The notes: generated by a model from the letters alone, not told the origin. Counted from the stretch's first letter, positions 38,237-46,998 are shown. The stretch is DNA of 64,000 nt from Rubrivivax gelatinosus IL144 (GCF_000284255.1 NC_017075.1:1488001-1552000); one strand, 5' to 3'. Translations and numbers: made by a program.

Positions 38237-38676
38237 GCCAGCAAGGCGCGGCCGCGCGCGGTGCAGGCCTCGACGGTGACGAGGCGGCGATCGTCGTCCT
38301 GCGGCGCGATCGCCAGCCGCAGGTCGGGCGGCGGCAGCACGGCACGCGCCTTCTCGGGCCATTCGGCGATCTTCAGGCCGGGGCGCGCGAAGACGTCGCG
38401 GAACCCGGCGTCCTCCCACTCGCGTGGGTCGTCGAAACGGTAGAAGTCGAAGTGCGAGACCGTCAGCCCGTCCGGCAGGACGTAGGGCTCGACGACGGCG
38501 TAGGTGGGGCTCTTGATGCGCCCGGCGACGCCGAGCGCGCGCAGCAGGTGGCGCACGAATGTGGTCTTGCCCGCGCCGAGCGGGCCATCGAGTTCGAGGT
38601 AGGCGTCGCGGAGTTCGGGCCGGGCGGCGAGCGCGGCGGCCCAGGCGGCACAAGCGGCCTCGTCAGGCCAGGCCAC
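38233..38676 (-). CDS. tsaE: tRNA threonylcarbamoyladenosine biosynthesis ATPase TsaE
   Basis: 147 residues from a GTG at 38676. The Walker A GPLGAGKTT near residue 45 is followed by IKSPTYAVVEPY and HFDFYRFDDPREWEDAG, the standard TsaE motifs. It powers turnover of the TsaB-TsaD complex making t6A37 on ANN-decoding tRNAs. I chose the GTG because no ATG fits and queG starts on the other strand at 38701. Its stop overlaps amiC by four bases. Confidence 0.93.
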   Translation of the reverse strand: MAWPDEAACAAWAAALAARPELRDAYLELDGPLGAGKTTFVRHLLRALGVAGRIKSPTYAVVEPYVLPDGLTVSHFDFYRFDDPREWEDAGFRDVFARPGLKIAEWPEKARAVLPPPDLRLAIAPQDDDRRLVTVEACTARGRALLA

Positions 38677-38700
38677 GAGGCGGCTCTCTAGAATCGTCGG

Positions 38701-39861
38701 ATGCGAACCGAACGACACGTCGACGGGCCCTCCGTGCTCGCACGACTGCGGACCTGGGCGCATGAGGTGGGATTCTCCCAGATCGGCGTGGCCGACATCG
38801 ACCTGGCATCCGCCGAACCGGGCCTGCTGGCCTGGCTGGAGGCCGGTTTCCACGGCTCGATGGCCTACATGGCGGCGCATGGGTTGAAGCGTGCGCGGCC
38901 GGCCGAACTGGTGCCGGGCACGGTGCGCGTGATCACCGCGCGCATGGACTACTTGCCGCGCGACCTGGCCGAAGACTGGCGCGATGCCGAACGGCGCCGC
39001 CTCGCGACACCCGGCGAGGCCGTGGTCTCGGTCTACGCCCGCGGCCGCGACTATCACAAGGTGCTGCGCACCCGGCTGCAGCGCCTGGCCGACCGGCTGG
39101 CGGCCGAGATCGGGCCCTTCGGCCACCGCGTCTTCGTCGATTCGGCGCCGGTGCTGGAGGTCGAGCTCGCCTCGCGCAGCGGCATCGGCTGGCGCGGCAA
39201 GCACACGCTGACGCTGTCGCGCGAAGCCGGCTCCACCTTCTTCCTCGGCGAGATCTACGTCGACCTGGCGCTGCCGGTCACCGCGCCCGAGGCGCCGCAC
39301 TGCGGCAGCTGCACGGCCTGCCTGGACGCCTGCCCGACGCAGGCCATCGTCGCGCCCTACCGCGTCGACGCGCGGCGCTGCATCAGCTATCTGACGATCG
39401 AGACCGACGACCCTGTTCCCGTCGAGCTGCGGCCGGCGCTCGGCCTGCGTGTCTACGGCTGCGACGACTGCCAGACGGCCTGCCCGTGGAACAAGTACGC
39501 GCGCCGTGCGACCGTGCCCGACTTCGACTGGCGGCCCGAGCTGGCGGCGCCGTCGCTGCTCTCGCTGTGGGCCTGGACCGAGACCGAGTTCCTGAAGCGC
39601 ACCGAAGGCAGCCCGATCCGCCGCATCGGCTGGCGACGCTGGCGGCGCAACCTGGCGGTGGCCGCCGGCAACAGCCTGCGCGCCGCCGACGACCCGGCGC
39701 TGGCCGCGGCACTGGCCGCCGGGCGCGACGCCGCCGGCGAAATCGTCGCCGAGCACGTCGACTGGGCGCTGGCTCAGCGCAGCGCGGCCAGCGCCGCCAG
39801 CGCCAGCGGCAGCCCGGCCATCGCGACCAGCGTCGACAGCGTCACCAGGCCGGCGACGTAG
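38701..39861 (+). CDS. queG: Epoxyqueuosine reductase
   Basis: 386 residues. It reduces epoxyqueuosine in tRNA to queuosine with a cobalamin cofactor and two iron-sulfur clusters. The clusters' eight cysteines are visible in CGSCTACLDACPTQA and in the region YGCDDCQTACPWN. Catalytic and cobalamin-site residues lie in RVFVDSAPVLEVELA and GIGWRGKHTL. B12 dependence links it loosely to the cobalamin operon at 58-64 kb. The last ~30 residues (RSAASAASASGSPA onward) are low-complexity and lie antisense to the end of the AEC carrier gene, an 88-base tail-to-tail overlap. Confidence 0.96.
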   Translation: MRTERHVDGPSVLARLRTWAHEVGFSQIGVADIDLASAEPGLLAWLEAGFHGSMAYMAAHGLKRARPAELVPGTVRVITARMDYLPRDLAEDWRDAERRRLATPGEAVVSVYARGRDYHKVLRTRLQRLADRLAAEIGPFGHRVFVDSAPVLEVELASRSGIGWRGKHTLTLSREAGSTFFLGEIYVDLALPVTAPEAPHCGSCTACLDACPTQAIVAPYRVDARRCISYLTIETDDPVPVELRPALGLRVYGCDDCQTACPWNKYARRATVPDFDWRPELAAPSLLSLWAWTETEFLKRTEGSPIRRIGWRRWRRNLAVAAGNSLRAADDPALAAALAAGRDAAGEIVAEHVDWALAQRSAASAASASGSPAIATSVDSVTRPAT

Positions 39862-40676
39862 CCGCCGTGCCCGCCCATGCGCGTCGCCAGCACGTAGGCG
39901 CTGGACGCGGTGGGCAGGGCGGCGAAGGCGACGACGATGGCCTGCTGGCCCGGCGGCAGGTCCAGCGTGATCACCAGCGCCAGCGCCAGCGCCGGCAACG
40001 CCAGATGGCGGATCGCCAGCAGCGCCGCGGCCAGCCGGGGCGCTTCGCGCAGGGCGCCGAACTGCAGCCCGGCGCCGACCGCCATCAGCCCGATCGGCAC
40101 CGCTGCCGAGCCGACGCGGCTCAGCGCGCCGGACAGCAGCTCGGGCAGCCGGAGCCCCAGCAGGTTGAACACCAGCCCCGAGGCCGTCGCCAGGATCAGC
40201 GGGTTGCGCACCAGCTCGCGGGCATAACCGTGGCCGCCGTGGCGCGCCAGCGGCCAGACCGCGGCGATGTTGCACAGCGGTACGCACAGCGACACCAGCA
40301 GCGCCGTCCAGGCCACGCCGTCGGCGCCGGCGATGCGCGCCGCGACCGCCAGGCCGACGTAGGAGTTGAAGCGGAAGGCCGTCTGCGCGCCCGAGGCGTG
40401 CAGCCGCGCGTCGACGCCGGGCGCGTGCGCCAGCGCGTAGGCCAGCACGATGCCGGCGGCGACGACGGCCAGCCCGCTGCCGGCCAGCGGCAGCATCGCA
40501 CCCAGCGACAGCGGCTCGCGCACGATGCTGCCGAACAGCAGCGCCGGGAACAGCACGTAGTAGACGAGGCGCTCGGCACCGTCCCAGACGCCGCGCCCGA
40601 GCGGCGTGTGGCGGCAGATCAGGTAGCCGGCGACGATGAGCAGGAAATCGGGGGCGAGCAGCAGCAGGTCGGGCAT
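39774..40676 (-). CDS. AEC-family (auxin efflux carrier-like) transporter
   Basis: 300 residues with ten hydrophobic segments arranged as two inverted halves. Visible landmarks are LVYYVLFPALLFGSI near 30, GAQTAFRFNSYVGLAVA, RNPLILATASGLVFNLLG, and AVPIGLMAVGAGLQ. Bacterial relatives carry malate or other dicarboxylates. I started at the ATG at 40676, directly before the first helix. It converges on queG with an 88-base overlap. No partner gene indicates the substrate. Confidence 0.87.
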   Translation of the reverse strand: MPDLLLLAPDFLLIVAGYLICRHTPLGRGVWDGAERLVYYVLFPALLFGSIVREPLSLGAMLPLAGSGLAVVAAGIVLAYALAHAPGVDARLHASGAQTAFRFNSYVGLAVAARIAGADGVAWTALLVSLCVPLCNIAAVWPLARHGGHGYARELVRNPLILATASGLVFNLLGLRLPELLSGALSRVGSAAVPIGLMAVGAGLQFGALREAPRLAAALLAIRHLALPALALALVITLDLPPGQQAIVVAFAALPTASSAYVLATRMGGHGGYVAGLVTLSTLVAMAGLPLALAALAALR

Positions 40677-40763
40677 CGGAGGCGCAGTGTGCCAGCGCCC
40701 CGGTCGGCGGCGGGGCTTGCGGCTGCGTTGTACAACGGGCCGCCTTCCCCGATGGAAACGACG

Positions 40764-41354
40764 ATGATCGATCGACGCCAACTCGTGCTGGCCGCTGCCG
40801 CCGGCCTGCTGCTCGCCCGCCCGGCCGTGGCCCAGATGACGATCGCCGGCCAGACTTTTCCGGCGACCATGAAAGTCGGCAACGCCGAGCTGGTGCTCAA
40901 CGGCGTCGGCACGCGTTCGGTCGCCTGGCTCGACGGCTATGCCGCGGCGCTCTACCTGTCCAAGCGCGCGAACACGCCCGACCAGGTGGTGGCCACGCCC
41001 GGCGCCAAGCGGCTGCAGCTGCGCATGCTGCAGACCGCGCCGGCCAAGGAGTTCGTCAAGGCGATCGACAAGGGCTTCCGCCGCAACACGCCGGCGGCGC
41101 AGCAGCCCGCGCTGGCGCAGCGCCAGGCCGCGTTAGACGCCCAGGTGATGGCCGCCAAGCAGGTGAAGAAGGGCGATGTCGTGAACCTGGACTACCTGCC
41201 CGGGCGGGGCCTGGTGTTCTCGATGAATGGCAAGCCGGGTGGCGCCGACCTGCCGGGCGAGGACCTCTACGCGGCCGTGCTGCGCATCTTTCTCGGCGAC
41301 CGCCCCGTGGACGAGCGGCTGAAGGCCGGATTGCTCGGACAGCCGAAGAGCTGA
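40764..41354 (+). CDS. Chalcone isomerase-like protein, exported
   Basis: 196 residues with a signal peptide (about 1-23, ending RPAVAQ). The chalcone-isomerase-like (bacterial Chalcone_3) fold is suggested by LVLNGVGTRSVAWLDGYAAALYLSKR near 35-60 and by the end ADLPGEDLYAAVLRIFLGDRPVDERLKAGLLG. Bacterial members are periplasmic and of unknown function; fatty-acid binding is seen in plant homologues. I preferred the ATG at 40764, preceded by GGAAA, over the one at 40752. It lies 57 bases before the Bug-type binding protein gene, and co-transcription is possible. Confidence 0.85.
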   Translation: MIDRRQLVLAAAAGLLLARPAVAQMTIAGQTFPATMKVGNAELVLNGVGTRSVAWLDGYAAALYLSKRANTPDQVVATPGAKRLQLRMLQTAPAKEFVKAIDKGFRRNTPAAQQPALAQRQAALDAQVMAAKQVKKGDVVNLDYLPGRGLVFSMNGKPGGADLPGEDLYAAVLRIFLGDRPVDERLKAGLLGQPKS

Positions 41355-41411
41355 TCACCCACAATCGGCGGCAGACCCCGTTCCCACCCACCACGAATGG
41401 AGACTGCCCGC

Positions 41412-42380
41412 ATGAAGAGACGATCGCTGACCGCGCTGTTCCTCGCCTGCCTGGCCGCACCGCTGGCCGCCTGGGCCCAGGGCTACCCGACCAAGCCGGT
41501 GAAGCTGGTCGTGCCCTTCGCGCCGGGCGGCACGACGGACATCATCGCGCGCACCGTGGCTGACAAGATCACGCCGGCGCTGGGCCAGACGATGGTCGTG
41601 GAGAACAAGGCCGGCGGCGGCGGCATCGTCGGTGCCAACGACACCGCCAAGACCGCGGCCGACGGTTATTCGCTCGGCGTCGCCACGGTGTCGACGGTGG
41701 CCTCCAACCCGGCGATCAACCCGAAGGTGCCGTACAACCCGCTGACCGACTTCACGCCGATCATCAACATCGCCGCCACGCCCAACGTCATCGTCGTGCA
41801 CCCGAGCTTCCCGGCGCGCGACTACAAGGGCTTCATGGCCGAGCTCAAGAAGAACCCGGGCAAGTACAGCTACGCCAGCTCGGGCACCGGCGGCATCGGC
41901 CACCTGCAGACCGAGCTCTTCAAGAGCCTGGCCGGCGTCTTCATCACCCACATCCCGTACCGCGGTGCCGGCCCGGCGCTCAACGACACGGTGGCCGGGC
42001 AGGTGCAGATCATGTTCGACAACCTGCCGTCGGCGCTGCCGTTCATCAAGGACGGCCGGCTGATCGCGATCGTCGTCGCCGCGCCGCAGCGCCTGGCGGT
42101 GCTGCCCAACGTGCCGACCTTCAAGGAAGTCGGCCTGGAGCCGGTGAACCGCATGGCCTTCTACGGCGTCTACGGGCCCAAGAACCTGCCCAAGGAGGTC
42201 GTCGACAAGATCCACGCCGCGGTCAAGACGACGGTCATGCTGCCCGAGGTGAAGAAGCGCATCGAGGACACCGGCTCGCTGATCGTCGCCAACACGCCCA
42301 AGGAGTTCGGCGAGCAGATCAAGTCGGAGTACGAGGTCTACAAGAAGGTCGTGCAGACGGCCAAGCTGTCGCTGGAGTGA
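41412..42380 (+). CDS. Tripartite tricarboxylate transporter binding protein (Bug/TctC family)
   Basis: 322 residues. A signal peptide (about 1-23, ending AAWAQG) precedes a two-lobed binding protein with the family start [23 protein letters not shown], then [30 protein letters not shown] and [12 protein letters not shown]. Burkholderiales carry many orphan members binding carboxylates or similar anions. The membrane partners TctA and TctB are not nearby, so it is an orphan here. The stop overlaps the GTG start of xerD by four bases. Confidence 0.93.
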   Translation: MKRRSLTALFLACLAAPLAAWAQGYPTKPVKLVVPFAPGGTTDIIARTVADKITPALGQTMVVENKAGGGGIVGANDTAKTAADGYSLGVATVSTVASNPAINPKVPYNPLTDFTPIINIAATPNVIVVHPSFPARDYKGFMAELKKNPGKYSYASSGTGGIGHLQTELFKSLAGVFITHIPYRGAGPALNDTVAGQVQIMFDNLPSALPFIKDGRLIAIVVAAPQRLAVLPNVPTFKEVGLEPVNRMAFYGVYGPKNLPKEVVDKIHAAVKTTVMLPEVKKRIEDTGSLIVANTPKEFGEQIKSEYEVYKKVVQTAKLSLE

Positions 42381-43309
42381 GCCCGCAGACCGTCGACGCG
42401 CCGGCCGCCACCGAGGCCGGCGCCAGCGCCGCCTCGATCGACCGTTTCGTCGACGCGCTGTGGATCGAGGACGGGCTGGCGCCGCTGACGCTGGCCGCCT
42501 ACCGGCGCGACCTGGAGCTGTACGCCGGCTGGCTGGCGCGCCGCCAGGGCAAGCGCCTGGACGACAGCCGCGAGGCCGATCTGCTGGCCTACATCGCCGA
42601 GCGCCACGCGGCGACGCGCGCGACGACGGCCAACCGCCGGCTGACCGTCTTCAAGCGCTACTTCCGCTGGGCGCTGCGCGAGCACCTGGTCGCCGCCGAC
42701 CCGACGCTGCGCCTGCAGTCGGCGCGCCAGCCGCTGCGTGTGCCCAAGAGCCTCAGCGAACGCCAGGTCGAGTCGCTGCTGGCCGCGCCCGAGACCGACA
42801 CCGCGCTCGGCCTGCGCGACCGCGCGATGCTGGAGCTGATGTACGCCAGCGGGCTGCGCGTCAGCGAACTCGTCGGCCTGAAGAGCGTGCACCTGGGGCT
42901 GGCCGAAGGCGTGCTGCGGGTCGTCGGCAAAGGCTCCAAGGAGCGCATCGTGCCGTTCGGCGAGGAGGCGCACGGCTGGCTGCTGCGCTACCTGGGCGAG
43001 GCACGCGCGGCGATCCTCGGCGGCCAGGCCAGCGACGCGCTCTTCGTCACCGCGCGCGGCGGCGCGATGACGCGCCAGGCCTTCTGGCTGCTGGTGAAAA
43101 AGTACGCGCGCGACGCCGAGATCCTGGTGCCGCTGTCGCCGCACACGCTGCGCCACGCCTTCGCGACCCATCTGCTGAACCACGGCGCCGACCTGCGTGC
43201 GGTGCAGATGCTGCTGGGCCACGCCGACATCGGCACGACGACGATCTACACCCACGTCGCGCGCGAGCGGCTGCGGCTGCTGCATGCCCGCCACCATCCG
43301 CGCGGCTGA
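42377..43309 (+). CDS. xerD: Site-specific tyrosine recombinase XerD
   Basis: 310 residues from a GTG at 42377. The N-terminal SAM-like core-binding domain (about 17-105) is followed by the catalytic domain with the full set Arg161, Lys185, His256, Arg259, His282 and Tyr291 (motifs [21 protein letters not shown] and [15 protein letters not shown]). With XerC it resolves chromosome dimers at dif. The [10 protein letters not shown] and [22 protein letters not shown] phrases favour XerD over XerC. The start overlaps the preceding Bug gene stop, which is unusual company for a chromosomal recombinase. Confidence 0.94.
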   Translation: MSPQTVDAPAATEAGASAASIDRFVDALWIEDGLAPLTLAAYRRDLELYAGWLARRQGKRLDDSREADLLAYIAERHAATRATTANRRLTVFKRYFRWALREHLVAADPTLRLQSARQPLRVPKSLSERQVESLLAAPETDTALGLRDRAMLELMYASGLRVSELVGLKSVHLGLAEGVLRVVGKGSKERIVPFGEEAHGWLLRYLGEARAAILGGQASDALFVTARGGAMTRQAFWLLVKKYARDAEILVPLSPHTLRHAFATHLLNHGADLRAVQMLLGHADIGTTTIYTHVARERLRLLHARHHPRG

Positions 43310-43312
43310 CGC

Positions 43313-43792
43313 TCAGCCGTCGGTCGGCAGCGGCGCCTGCGGCTTGATCTCTTCCAGGCAGATCATCGAGCGCACGTCGTCGACGCCGGGGATCTGCATC
43401 ACGCGGTCGGTCAGGAACTGCGACAGCGCCTTCAGGTCGCGTGCGACGACCTTCAGCAGGTAGTCGTAGTCGCCGCTGACGGTGTGGCACTCCAGGATCT
43501 GCGGGAAGTCGCGGATGCGGGCCTCGATGTCGCGCACGCGGTCGAAAGCGCCGCCGTGGATGTTCAGGCTCACGAAAGCGGTGACGCCTAAGCCCAGGGC
43601 GGCCGGCTCGACACGCGCGCCGTAGCCGCGCAGCACGCCGCGCTCCTCCAGCGCGCGCGTGCGCCGCAGGCACTGCGGCGCCGACAGGTGCACCCGCGCC
43701 GCAAGTTCGACGTTGGAGACGCGGCCGTCGCGCTGCAGTTCGGCGACGATCTTGCGGTCGATGGCGTCAAGCTCGTTCACGGCACGTTCCAT
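43313..43792 (-). CDS. Lrp/AsnC-family transcriptional regulator
   Basis: 159 residues. An N-terminal helix-turn-helix (LDAIDRKIVAELQRDGRVSNVELAARVHLS, then CLRRTRALEERGVLRGY) is followed by the RAM ligand domain with ECHTVSGDYDYLLKVVARDL and the closing IPGVDDVRSMICLEEI. Lrp-type proteins bind amino acids and often control the divergent neighbour, here rocD after 93 bases. A perfect 8-bp inverted repeat at 43797-43827 lies in that gap. A GTG at 43780 is an alternative start. It is convergent with xerD, with three bases between. Confidence 0.92.
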   Translation of the reverse strand: MERAVNELDAIDRKIVAELQRDGRVSNVELAARVHLSAPQCLRRTRALEERGVLRGYGARVEPAALGLGVTAFVSLNIHGGAFDRVRDIEARIRDFPQILECHTVSGDYDYLLKVVARDLKALSQFLTDRVMQIPGVDDVRSMICLEEIKPQAPLPTDG

Positions 43793-43796
43793 CCGT

Positions 43797-43827
43797 CGTT
43801 TCGGAGAAAGAATATTGCACCGAAACG
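43797..43827. promoter_or_regulatory. Perfect 8-bp inverted repeat between the Lrp-type regulator and rocD
   Basis: CGTTTCGG (43797-43804) and CCGAAACG (43820-43827) are separated by 15 AT-rich bases that contain AATATT. Arms this long and this close to the regulator's own start suggest the binding site through which it controls itself and rocD. A transcriptional role is inferred from position. Confidence 0.5.
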
Positions 43828-43885
43828 GCGGAACCGCGCAGCATCTGGAAAGCACATTTCCTCGCCGCTTGGGCACAGTGTGGGT

Positions 43886-45118
43886 ATGAACGACCGTCTG
43901 CACCCCACCGCGACCCGGCTTTCGCCGATCGAACTCGAGGCGCGTTACGGCGCGCACAACTACCACCCGCTGCCGGTCGTGCTGACCCGCGGCGAAGGCG
44001 TCTGGCTGCGCGACACCGAAGGGCGGCGCTACCTGGACATGATGAGCGCGTACTCGGCGGTCAGCTTCGGCCACGGCCATCCGGAACTCGTGGCCGCCTT
44101 GACCGAGCAGGCCTCGCGGCTGGCGGTGACCTCGCGTGCGTTCCATACCGATCGCCTGGGGCCGTTCCTGGAGCGCCTGTGCACGCTGACCGGCATGGAC
44201 CGCGCGCTGCCGATGAACAGCGGCGCCGAGGCCGTCGAGACGGCGCTGAAGGCGGCGCGCAAATGGGGCTACAAGGTCAAGCGCATCCCGGACGGCCAGG
44301 CGCGCATCGTCGTCGCCGCCGGCAACTTCGCCGGCCGCACGACGACCATCGTCGGCTTCTCTAGCGAAGCCCAGTACCGCGACGGCTTCGGCCCGTTCGC
44401 GCCCGGGTTCGACAGCGTGCCATTCGGCGACGTCGCGGCGCTGGAGGCGGCGATCGGCGAGCACACCTGCGCCGTGCTGCTCGAGCCGATCCAGGGCGAA
44501 GCCGGCATCGTCGTGCCGCCACCGGGTTATCTGCGCGCCGCGCGCGAGCTCTGCACGCGCCGCAACGTGCTGCTGATCTGCGACGAGATCCAGACCGGGC
44601 TCGGCCGCACTGGCCGCCGTCTGGCCGTCGACCATGAAGAGGTCGTGCCGGACGGCCTGACGCTGGGCAAGGCGCTCGGCGGCGGCCTGCTGCCGGTCAG
44701 CGCCTTCCTCGCGCGCGAGGACGTGATGGCGCAGTTCACGCCGGGCGACCACGGCAGCACCTTCGGCGGCAACCCGCTGGCAGCGGCGGTCGGCCTGGCG
44801 GCGCTGGACCTGCTCGAACGCGAGCAACTGGCCGAGCGCGCGGCGGCAATGGGCGAGCGCCTGATCGGCGCACTGAAGGCGCTGGGCCATCCGGCCGTGG
44901 CCGAGGTTCGTGGTCGCGGTCTGCTGGTCGGCGTCGAACTGGCGCCGGACTTCGCGTCGGCGCGTGCTGTCTGCGAGGCGCTGATGGCCGAGGGCGTGCT
45001 GACCAAGGACACGCACGGCACGGTCGTGCGCCTGGCGCCGCCGCTGATCGTCGACGCGCCGCAGATCGACTTCGCCGTGGCCGCCTTCGCGCGTGCACTG
45101 AAGGCCTGCGGCGGTTGA
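43886..45118 (+). CDS. rocD: Ornithine--oxo-acid aminotransferase
   Basis: 410-residue PLP enzyme of aminotransferase class III. It moves the delta-amino group of ornithine to 2-oxoglutarate, giving glutamate-5-semialdehyde. Visible are YGAHNYHPLPVVLTRGEG near residue 21, MNSGAEAVETALK, the PLP-contacting Asp233 in LLICDEIQTGLGRTG, the Schiff-base Lys262 in LTLGKALGGG, and GDHGSTFGGNPLAAA. These match ornithine aminotransferase rather than acetylornithine aminotransferase. The divergent Lrp-type gene probably controls it in response to ornithine or arginine. Confidence 0.92.
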   Translation: MNDRLHPTATRLSPIELEARYGAHNYHPLPVVLTRGEGVWLRDTEGRRYLDMMSAYSAVSFGHGHPELVAALTEQASRLAVTSRAFHTDRLGPFLERLCTLTGMDRALPMNSGAEAVETALKAARKWGYKVKRIPDGQARIVVAAGNFAGRTTTIVGFSSEAQYRDGFGPFAPGFDSVPFGDVAALEAAIGEHTCAVLLEPIQGEAGIVVPPPGYLRAARELCTRRNVLLICDEIQTGLGRTGRRLAVDHEEVVPDGLTLGKALGGGLLPVSAFLAREDVMAQFTPGDHGSTFGGNPLAAAVGLAALDLLEREQLAERAAAMGERLIGALKALGHPAVAEVRGRGLLVGVELAPDFASARAVCEALMAEGVLTKDTHGTVVRLAPPLIVDAPQIDFAVAAFARALKACGG

Positions 45119-45127
45119 TCCGGGGCG

Positions 45128-45158
45128 GCCGGCTCGCGGCATCGCGCCGCGAGCCGGC
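45128..45158. terminator. 13-bp perfect stem-loop downstream of rocD
   Basis: GCCGGCTCGCGGC (45128-45140) and GCCGCGAGCCGGC (45146-45158) pair without mismatch around a five-base loop. It begins nine bases after the rocD stop and stands just before the bidirectional terminator at 45161-45190, forming a double hairpin. Confidence 0.6.
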
Positions 45159-45160
45159 AT

Positions 45161-45190
45161 AAAAAAAGCCGGTCTTGCGACCGGCTTTTT
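45161..45190. terminator. Bidirectional rho-independent terminator between rocD and the porin
   Basis: GCCGGTC (45168-45174), loop TTGC, GACCGGC (45179-45185), flanked by seven A on the left and five T on the right. It ends transcripts of rocD on the plus strand and of the porin on the minus strand. Confidence 0.92.
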
Positions 45191-45209
45191 GCTGTCGGTT
45201 GGAAACCGA

Positions 45210-46154
45210 TCAGAAGTTGTGGCGCACGCCGACCGCGAAGGAGCTCGGGTCCTTGCCGGTGAAGGCGGTGCCGTAGGCGGCGTTGCTGTCGTTTTCGACG
45301 GCCGTGTAGAACGCGTACACCTTGGTGCGCTTCGACAGGTTGTAGTTGTAGCCCACCGTGTATTGCAGCGCGCCGCTCTTGCTCAGGTCGTCCCAGTCGT
45401 CGGCCCAGCCGACGTTGACGTGGAACTCGCTGGCGCCCAGCGTGTACATGGCCGAGGCACGCACCGAGTTGCGCTTGCCGAGGTCGACGCTGTCGGCCAG
45501 CTGGTAGTAGCCGCCGAAGGTGAAGGCGCCCATTTCGTACAGCGCGCGGATCGCGAACTGCTTGTCGCCCGGGTCGTTCTCGTCGTAGCCGGCGCCCAGG
45601 TGCAGCGCACCGGCGTCGTAGTTGACGGCGGCTTGCCACGACTTGGCGGCGTCGTTGCCTTCGCCGGCGGAGGCGGCGAATTCAGCGGTCAGGCCACCGA
45701 AGCTCGGGGTCAGGTAGGCGACGGTGTTCTTCGGCGAGCTGGCCGCGACGTACAGCTTGTCTTCCGACGTGCCGGTGTCGTGGTTGTGCATGCTGACGTA
45801 GTCAGCCGTGGCGTAGTAGGCCGGGCTGGTGATACGGCCAGCGCGGATCGTGCCGTAGTTGGTCTGCAGGCCGACGTAGGCGTCGCCGGACCAGAAGTCG
45901 CCGGTCGTCGTGCCGGTGTCGCTGTTGAAACGGTGCTCGAGCAGGAACAGGGCCTTGATGCCGCCGCCCAGATCTTCCGTGCCCTTGAAGCCCAGACGCG
46001 AAGCGTTGTTCTGCAGAACAGTCTTCGTGTCGGTCGAATCGATGTTCTTCTGATATTCGACCGTGGTGTTCAGGCGGCCGTAGATCGTGACATTGCTTTG
46101 CGCGAACGCGGCCGTCGAGGCCAGGCACGCGAGAGCGATCAGGGTGCGCTTCAT
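45210..46154 (-). CDS. Outer-membrane porin, Gram-negative trimeric type
   Basis: 314 residues. A signal peptide (1-18, ending AAFAQ) precedes a beta-barrel protein starting SNVTIYGRLNTTVEY, with NNASRLGFKGTEDLGGG, ALFLLEHRFNSDTG and AYVGLQTNYGTIRAGRITSP, and ending GVRHNF. The C-terminal Phe is the outer-membrane assembly signal, and the whole is typical of betaproteobacterial general porins. AAAGGAC lies before the start. Codon use is less GC-biased than in neighbours, consistent with high expression. A 9-bp inverted repeat sits about 105-130 bases upstream, and the terminator at 45161-45190 follows. Confidence 0.95.
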   Translation of the reverse strand: MKRTLIALACLASTAAFAQSNVTIYGRLNTTVEYQKNIDSTDTKTVLQNNASRLGFKGTEDLGGGIKALFLLEHRFNSDTGTTTGDFWSGDAYVGLQTNYGTIRAGRITSPAYYATADYVSMHNHDTGTSEDKLYVAASSPKNTVAYLTPSFGGLTAEFAASAGEGNDAAKSWQAAVNYDAGALHLGAGYDENDPGDKQFAIRALYEMGAFTFGGYYQLADSVDLGKRNSVRASAMYTLGASEFHVNVGWADDWDDLSKSGALQYTVGYNYNLSKRTKVYAFYTAVENDSNAAYGTAFTGKDPSSFAVGVRHNF

Positions 46155-46256
46155 AGTCGTTTCGTCCTTTACGTTAGACCCCAGGAGCTCTTCGTGAAGT
46201 CTGTCTCCGGGGTTCGCAGCAAGTCTACGGCCCAGCCTCGGGCAAACCCGGTGCAG

Positions 46257-46285
46257 CCCTGTCATATGGCGGCCTCATGACAGGG
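46257..46285. promoter_or_regulatory. Perfect 9-bp inverted repeat between the porin and marC-like genes
   Basis: CCCTGTCAT (46257-46265) and ATGACAGGG (46277-46285) around an 11-base spacer. It lies 103 bases upstream of the porin start and 68 bases upstream of the divergent MarC-family gene. This is a good position for an operator of either gene; the binding protein is unknown. Confidence 0.5.
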
Positions 46286-46352
46286 ATCTGCGGCTTCCAC
46301 GCAACAGCTGCACCGTCATGGGGCGGGCACCGGCCGAGGCGACAATGACGCC

Positions 46353-46952
46353 ATGGATCATGACTTTCTCTCGGCTTTCGTCCTGCTTCTGCTCGTTCTG
46401 GACCCCTTCGGCAGCCTGCCGATCTTCATCTCCGTGCTGCGCGGCGTCGATCCCGCGCGCCGCCGCCGCGTCGCCATCCGGGAGGCGACGATCGCCTTTC
46501 TCGTGCTCGCCGCCTTCATGGTCGGCGGGCAGGCCTTCCTGTCGCTGATGCGGCTGTCCGAGCGCTCGCTGGAGGTCGCCGGCGGCGTCATCCTGCTGAT
46601 CATCGCGATCCGCATGATCTTCGCGACCGGCGGCGAGGTCTACGCGGCCGACGGGCGCGGCCGCGAGCCCTTCATCTTTCCGCTGGCGGTGCCGCTGCTG
46701 GCCGGGCCGTCGGCGATGGCCACCGTGCTGCTGCTGGCCTCGCGCCAGCCCGACAACATGGCGCAGTGGTTCGGTGCCCTGACCGCCGCGATGCTGGTCT
46801 CGGGCATCGTGCTGCTGGCCGCCGACCGCATCCGCAACCTGCTGGGCTCGTCGATGGTCGCGGCGATCGAGAAGCTGATGGGTCTGGTGCTGACCGCGGT
46901 GGCAATCGAGATGATCCTCGCCGGCCTGAAGCGCTACTTCTTCGACAACTGA
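46353..46952 (+). CDS. MarC-family integral membrane protein
   Basis: 199 residues with six hydrophobic segments. It starts FLSAFVLLLLVLDPFGSLPIFISVLRG, the strongly conserved opening of the MarC/YhgN family, and includes PLAVPLLAGPSAMATVLLLA and a final helix EKLMGLVLTAVAIEMILAGL. Members were once linked to multiple antibiotic resistance, but their substrate remains unclear. It stands alone, divergent from the porin gene and convergent with the amino-acid permease gene. Confidence 0.92.
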   Translation: MDHDFLSAFVLLLLVLDPFGSLPIFISVLRGVDPARRRRVAIREATIAFLVLAAFMVGGQAFLSLMRLSERSLEVAGGVILLIIAIRMIFATGGEVYAADGRGREPFIFPLAVPLLAGPSAMATVLLLASRQPDNMAQWFGALTAAMLVSGIVLLAADRIRNLLGSSMVAAIEKLMGLVLTAVAIEMILAGLKRYFFDN

Positions 46953-46962
46953 TCGCCAGGCA

Positions 46963-46998
46963 TGAAAAAGGCCGGCGGCCCCGAAGGGCGGCCGGCCT
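46963..46998 (-). terminator. Terminator of the amino-acid ABC operon
   Basis: A GC-rich stem (46969-46981 pairing with 46986-46998, one mismatch, loop CGAA) is followed on the minus strand by a T run, which is AAAAA at 46965-46969 on the plus strand. It lies 19 bases after the permease stop. Confidence 0.75.

Noticed and set aside
42377..43309. xerD taken as a sign of an integrative element
   Set aside because: The protein is the chromosomal XerD type. There is no att-like repeat, tRNA end, excisionase or cargo around it, and base composition is unchanged.
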